Assembly (NCBI RefSeq): GCF_014700075.1
Contig: NZ_JACXBU010000001.1
Span: 124,001 to 188,000 of the forward strand
DNA from: Pseudomonas sp. JM0905a
Lineage (GTDB): Bacteria; Pseudomonadota; Gammaproteobacteria; Pseudomonadales; Pseudomonadaceae
Reading direction: 5' to 3'
DNA length: 64,000 nt
Below are positions 61,455-64,000 of this stretch, in pieces. Under the pieces are notes generated by a model. The model saw only the letters and a program-made list of their open reading frames with translations, had not been told where the DNA came from and made no database searches. Position 1 is the first letter of the stretch; each line of letters starts with the position of its first letter. The position numbers and the translations under genes were made by a program.

Positions 61455-62684
61455 TCAGGCGTAGGCCACCTCTTGCGGCTCGGCCTGCACCACCTGCGCC
61501 GCCAGCGCGTCGCTGGCCTGTGCATCGGTGTGGGGGAAGACCAGCGCGAGGCAATCGCCCTCATGGCGCAAGGGCAGGACATCCAGTTCCGGCAGTTCGC
61601 CGGCCTGCAGGCGCCAGCCACGCGAGGGCAGCGCGTGCGGCAGGTTGCCGGCCACCAGGCCGCCGAAGAATCCCAGTTCGCTGACATCCACCGACCATTC
61701 GCCCGCTTCGGCGTGCAGCAGTCGGCCTCGCCGGTTCAGCGGGGCCACACGCGGTTCCTGGCGCCGCTCCAGGCGATCCAGGCGGTTGCGTGCCAGACGC
61801 GTGGCGCCGGGGCTGGCCAGGGGAAGGGCGGAGCCCTGGAGGAAGGGGCGATAGAAGCTGGCGCAGGCTTCGCGCTGCTCGAACTGGGCCAGGTGATCGC
61901 CATTGTGGATAAGCGCGCAGTCGGCATCGGCACAGGCGGCGGCGAAGCCCGCGTGCTCCCAGGGCTGGGTGAAATGGTCGTATTCGCCGGCCAGGACCAG
62001 GGTCGGGCAGGTCGGGTGACGGGTGAATCCGGGGAAGTCGAGCAAACGGCGGCTATTTTGCAGGTATCGCTCGACTTCCTGCGGGGAAAGCCGCTGCATC
62101 TGTCGCAAAAGTGCCTTGCGGAAGACCAGCGAGACGCCGGTTTCATCCAGGCGCAGGGGATTGATCAGGCCGGTCAGGGCGCCTTGGGCGAAGCGCAGCA
62201 CCTGGCCCTCGGCCAGCAGGTCCAGTCCTTCTTCCAGCATGCGTCGGGCGCCGGGCCGGCCGAAGGCGGTGATCCCAGCCAACAGCAGGCGCGCGCAGCG
62301 CTGCGGGTGGCGTACGGCGAACAGTGCCGCCAGGGCCGAGCCGTAGGACAGGCCGATGGGCATCAGCGGTGGCAGGCGGAGCTCTTCGGTGAACGCGGCG
62401 ATCAGGTCGGCCAGTTGTTCGAGTGAAAGCTCCGGCGCCAGTTGCAGGTTTGCGCCCTGGCTTGGCAGGTCGAGGAGGATCACCGGGTGGTGGGGCAGCA
62501 GTTCCTGCACCTCGGCGCCGAAGGAGCGAAAGCTCTGGAAGGCGCCACCGAGCATCAGGACCGGTTCGCGATTGTCCTCGGCGTGCAGGGAGAAGGCCTG
62601 GTAATGGAGGGTCCAGGGGCCGAGCTGGACGACGTGGGGCGCATCGTTCAGGTGCTGTGGGGCGAAGTCGGTCTGGTAACGCAT
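61455..62684 (-). CDS. Alpha/beta hydrolase with C-terminal PilZ-like domain
   Basis: A 409-residue fusion. Residues about 1-285 are an alpha/beta hydrolase (VLMLGGAFQSF, nucleophile Ser113 in IGLSYGSA, Asp236 in LAGEYDHFT, His264 in HNGDHLAQ), similar in layout to RhlA/PhaG-type acyl enzymes. Residues about 300-385 carry R308-x-x-x-R312 (RRQEPRV) and D333-V-S335-E-L-G338, the two c-di-GMP-binding motifs of PilZ domains. The ATG at 62684 is taken as start because an upstream extension to 62759 lacks a ribosome site. It suggests a c-di-GMP-controlled hydrolase or acyltransferase. It is divergent from proA. Confidence 0.85.
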   Translation of the reverse strand: MRYQTDFAPQHLNDAPHVVQLGPWTLHYQAFSLHAEDNREPVLMLGGAFQSFRSFGAEVQELLPHHPVILLDLPSQGANLQLAPELSLEQLADLIAAFTEELRLPPLMPIGLSYGSALAALFAVRHPQRCARLLLAGITAFGRPGARRMLEEGLDLLAEGQVLRFAQGALTGLINPLRLDETGVSLVFRKALLRQMQRLSPQEVERYLQNSRRLLDFPGFTRHPTCPTLVLAGEYDHFTQPWEHAGFAAACADADCALIHNGDHLAQFEQREACASFYRPFLQGSALPLASPGATRLARNRLDRLERRQEPRVAPLNRRGRLLHAEAGEWSVDVSELGFFGGLVAGNLPHALPSRGWRLQAGELPELDVLPLRHEGDCLALVFPHTDAQASDALAAQVVQAEPQEVAYA

Positions 62685-62954
62685 GGCGGGTTCTCCGGCG
62701 CCTGGGCGCTTCTTGTTCTTCTGCGACGACTGCAATTGGAAGGTAAACAGCGCGGCCACTTTTGTTTACCCAACCTTCGGGCGGGCGCTGGGGGCGGGTG
62801 TCACCGTCCCGTCTGCGGCCCGCCTGGGACTGGGCCTTTGCCGTTACCGGCGGCGCCTGTGGAATGGGCTGTCTACCATCCGCCCGGCGCCGCTGGGCGC
62901 GGACGAGCGCGGTCGCTATAATCAGCCGCTTTCCCTTCGCCAGAACACGAGACC

Positions 62955-64000
62955 ATGACCGAGTCCGTTCTCGATTACATGACCCGCCTTGGCCGCGCCG
63001 CTCGCGCCGCCTCGCGCGTGGCCGCCCGTGCCAGTACCGCGCAGAAGAACCGCGCCCTGCTGGCTGCCGCCGATGCCCTGGATGCAGCTCGTGCCGAGCT
63101 GACCGCCGCCAACGAGCAGGACCTGGCCAATGGCCGGACCAATGGCCTGGAGCCAGCCATGCTCGATCGCCTGGCGCTGACCCCAGCGCGCATCGACGAC
63201 ATGATCGAGGGCCTGCGTCAGGTCGCCACCCTGCCGGACCCCATCGGCGAAATCCGCGACATGCGCTATCTGCCGTCCGGCATTCAGGTGGGCAAGATGC
63301 GCGTGCCGCTGGGCGTGATCGGCATCATCTATGAGTCGCGGCCGAACGTGACCATCGATGCGGCCAGCCTCTGCCTGAAGTCCGGCAACGCCACCATCCT
63401 GCGTGGCGGCTCCGAGGCCATCCATTCCAACCAGGCCATCGCCGCCTGCATCCAGAAGGGCCTGGCCGACGCCGGTCTGCCCAGCGAATTGGTGCAAGTG
63501 GTGGAAACCACCGACCGCGCCGCCGTGGGTGCGCTGATCAGCATGCCGGAGTATGTGGACGTGATCGTCCCGCGCGGTGGCAAGGGCCTGATCGAGCGCA
63601 TCAGCCGCGAAGCCAAGGTGCCGGTGATCAAGCACCTGGACGGCATCTGCCACGTCTACATCGACGTCGCCGCCGACCTGGACAAGGCGATCCGCGTGGC
63701 CGACAACGCCAAGACCCAGCGTTACGCACCCTGTAACACCATGGAAACCCTGCTGGTGCACGCGGGCATTGCCGCGCGTGTGCTGCCGCCGCTGGCCGCC
63801 ATCTATCGCGACAAGGGCGTAGAGCTGCGCGGCGACGTCGCTACCCGTACCCTGCTGGGCGCCGATGTGCTGGAAGCGACCGAAGAAGACTGGCGCACCG
63901 AGTACAACGCGCCGATTCTCTCGATCCGCATCGTCGACGGCCTGGAGCAGGCCATCGAGCACATCAACACCTACGGCTCGCAGCACACCGACGCCATCAT
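62955..64000 (+). CDS. proA: Gamma-glutamyl phosphate reductase (partial, 3' end cut)
   Basis: The first 348 codons of a proA gene, running off the window. It reduces gamma-glutamyl phosphate to glutamate semialdehyde with NADPH, the second step of proline synthesis. Seen: [20 protein letters not shown] at the start, [27 protein letters not shown], and the active-site Cys in [14 protein letters not shown]. About 70 more residues are expected beyond the window. It is divergent from the hydrolase-PilZ gene. Confidence 0.96.
   Translation, partial: MTESVLDYMTRLGRAARAASRVAARASTAQKNRALLAAADALDAARAELTAANEQDLANGRTNGLEPAMLDRLALTPARIDDMIEGLRQVATLPDPIGEIRDMRYLPSGIQVGKMRVPLGVIGIIYESRPNVTIDAASLCLKSGNATILRGGSEAIHSNQAIAACIQKGLADAGLPSELVQVVETTDRAAVGALISMPEYVDVIVPRGGKGLIERISREAKVPVIKHLDGICHVYIDVAADLDKAIRVADNAKTQRYAPCNTMETLLVHAGIAARVLPPLAAIYRDKGVELRGDVATRTLLGADVLEATEEDWRTEYNAPILSIRIVDGLEQAIEHINTYGSQHTDAI

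Overview
The window is chromosomal DNA of a Pseudomonas-like gammaproteobacterium. Evidence seen: high GC, an MvaT-type H-NS protein, Pseudomonas-type REP hairpins, and a right-hand block (mpl, ubiX, yceK-like, ybaK-like, lrgAB-like, DedA-PAP2, mpg, alpha/beta hydrolase, proA) whose order, from memory, matches the Pseudomonas aeruginosa chromosome between proA and mpl. That block (about 50.6-64 kb) is core genome. Everything left of it looks accessory.

0.1-16.8 kb: a catabolic and uptake cluster, probably for an aromatic or other hydrophobic compound. It has an MDR dehydrogenase, an AA_synth-family protein, an FAH-family hydrolase, a VOC (extradiol-type) protein, an aldehyde dehydrogenase, a flavin monooxygenase, a GntR/FCD regulator, an HBM chemoreceptor, a GlcG/HbpS-like protein and a DUF1302-DUF1329-YCF48-RND export/import set. 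Near-identical palindromes built on TTTGTGCACAAA lie in front of the FAH operon, the regulator gene and the HbpS-like gene, and probably define the GntR regulon.

17.2-36.2 kb: a second accessory metabolic region with slightly lower GC. It has a TorF-like porin, an AraC regulator, a cupin/PfpI/SDR/SDR operon, an orphan polyamine-type binding protein, a PhyH-alpha/beta hydrolase operon, a full-length PutA, a dCACHE chemoreceptor, an imine-reductase-like enzyme, a 70-residue one-TM protein with an NCS1 permease, and an acetoacetate-decarboxylase-family protein. Together they suggest use of a nitrogen compound, perhaps a cyclic amine or imine; the substrate is unknown. A GAF-PAS-GGDEF-EAL protein with a degenerate GGDEF and intact EAL follows.

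39.1-49.9 kb: an anti-phage defence island. It has a SIR2-HerA pair, a divergent MvaT-like xenogeneic silencer, a decayed UvrD-like helicase, an AvcD-type dCTP deaminase with a small downstream gene, and a multi-ubiquitin / ThiF E1 / DUF6527 operon. The last is divergent from an XRE repressor-ImmA/IrrE protease pair across a region holding three copies of an 18-bp palindrome (GTTGTCT-N4-AGACAAC). This is the most interesting system here: a ubiquitin-like conjugation operon apparently held off by a protease-inactivated repressor.

49.9-50.65 kb: a repeat-rich island edge (TTCTG x5, three AT-rich repeats, a REPIN) before mpl. All calls come from reading translations and motifs; no database search was run.
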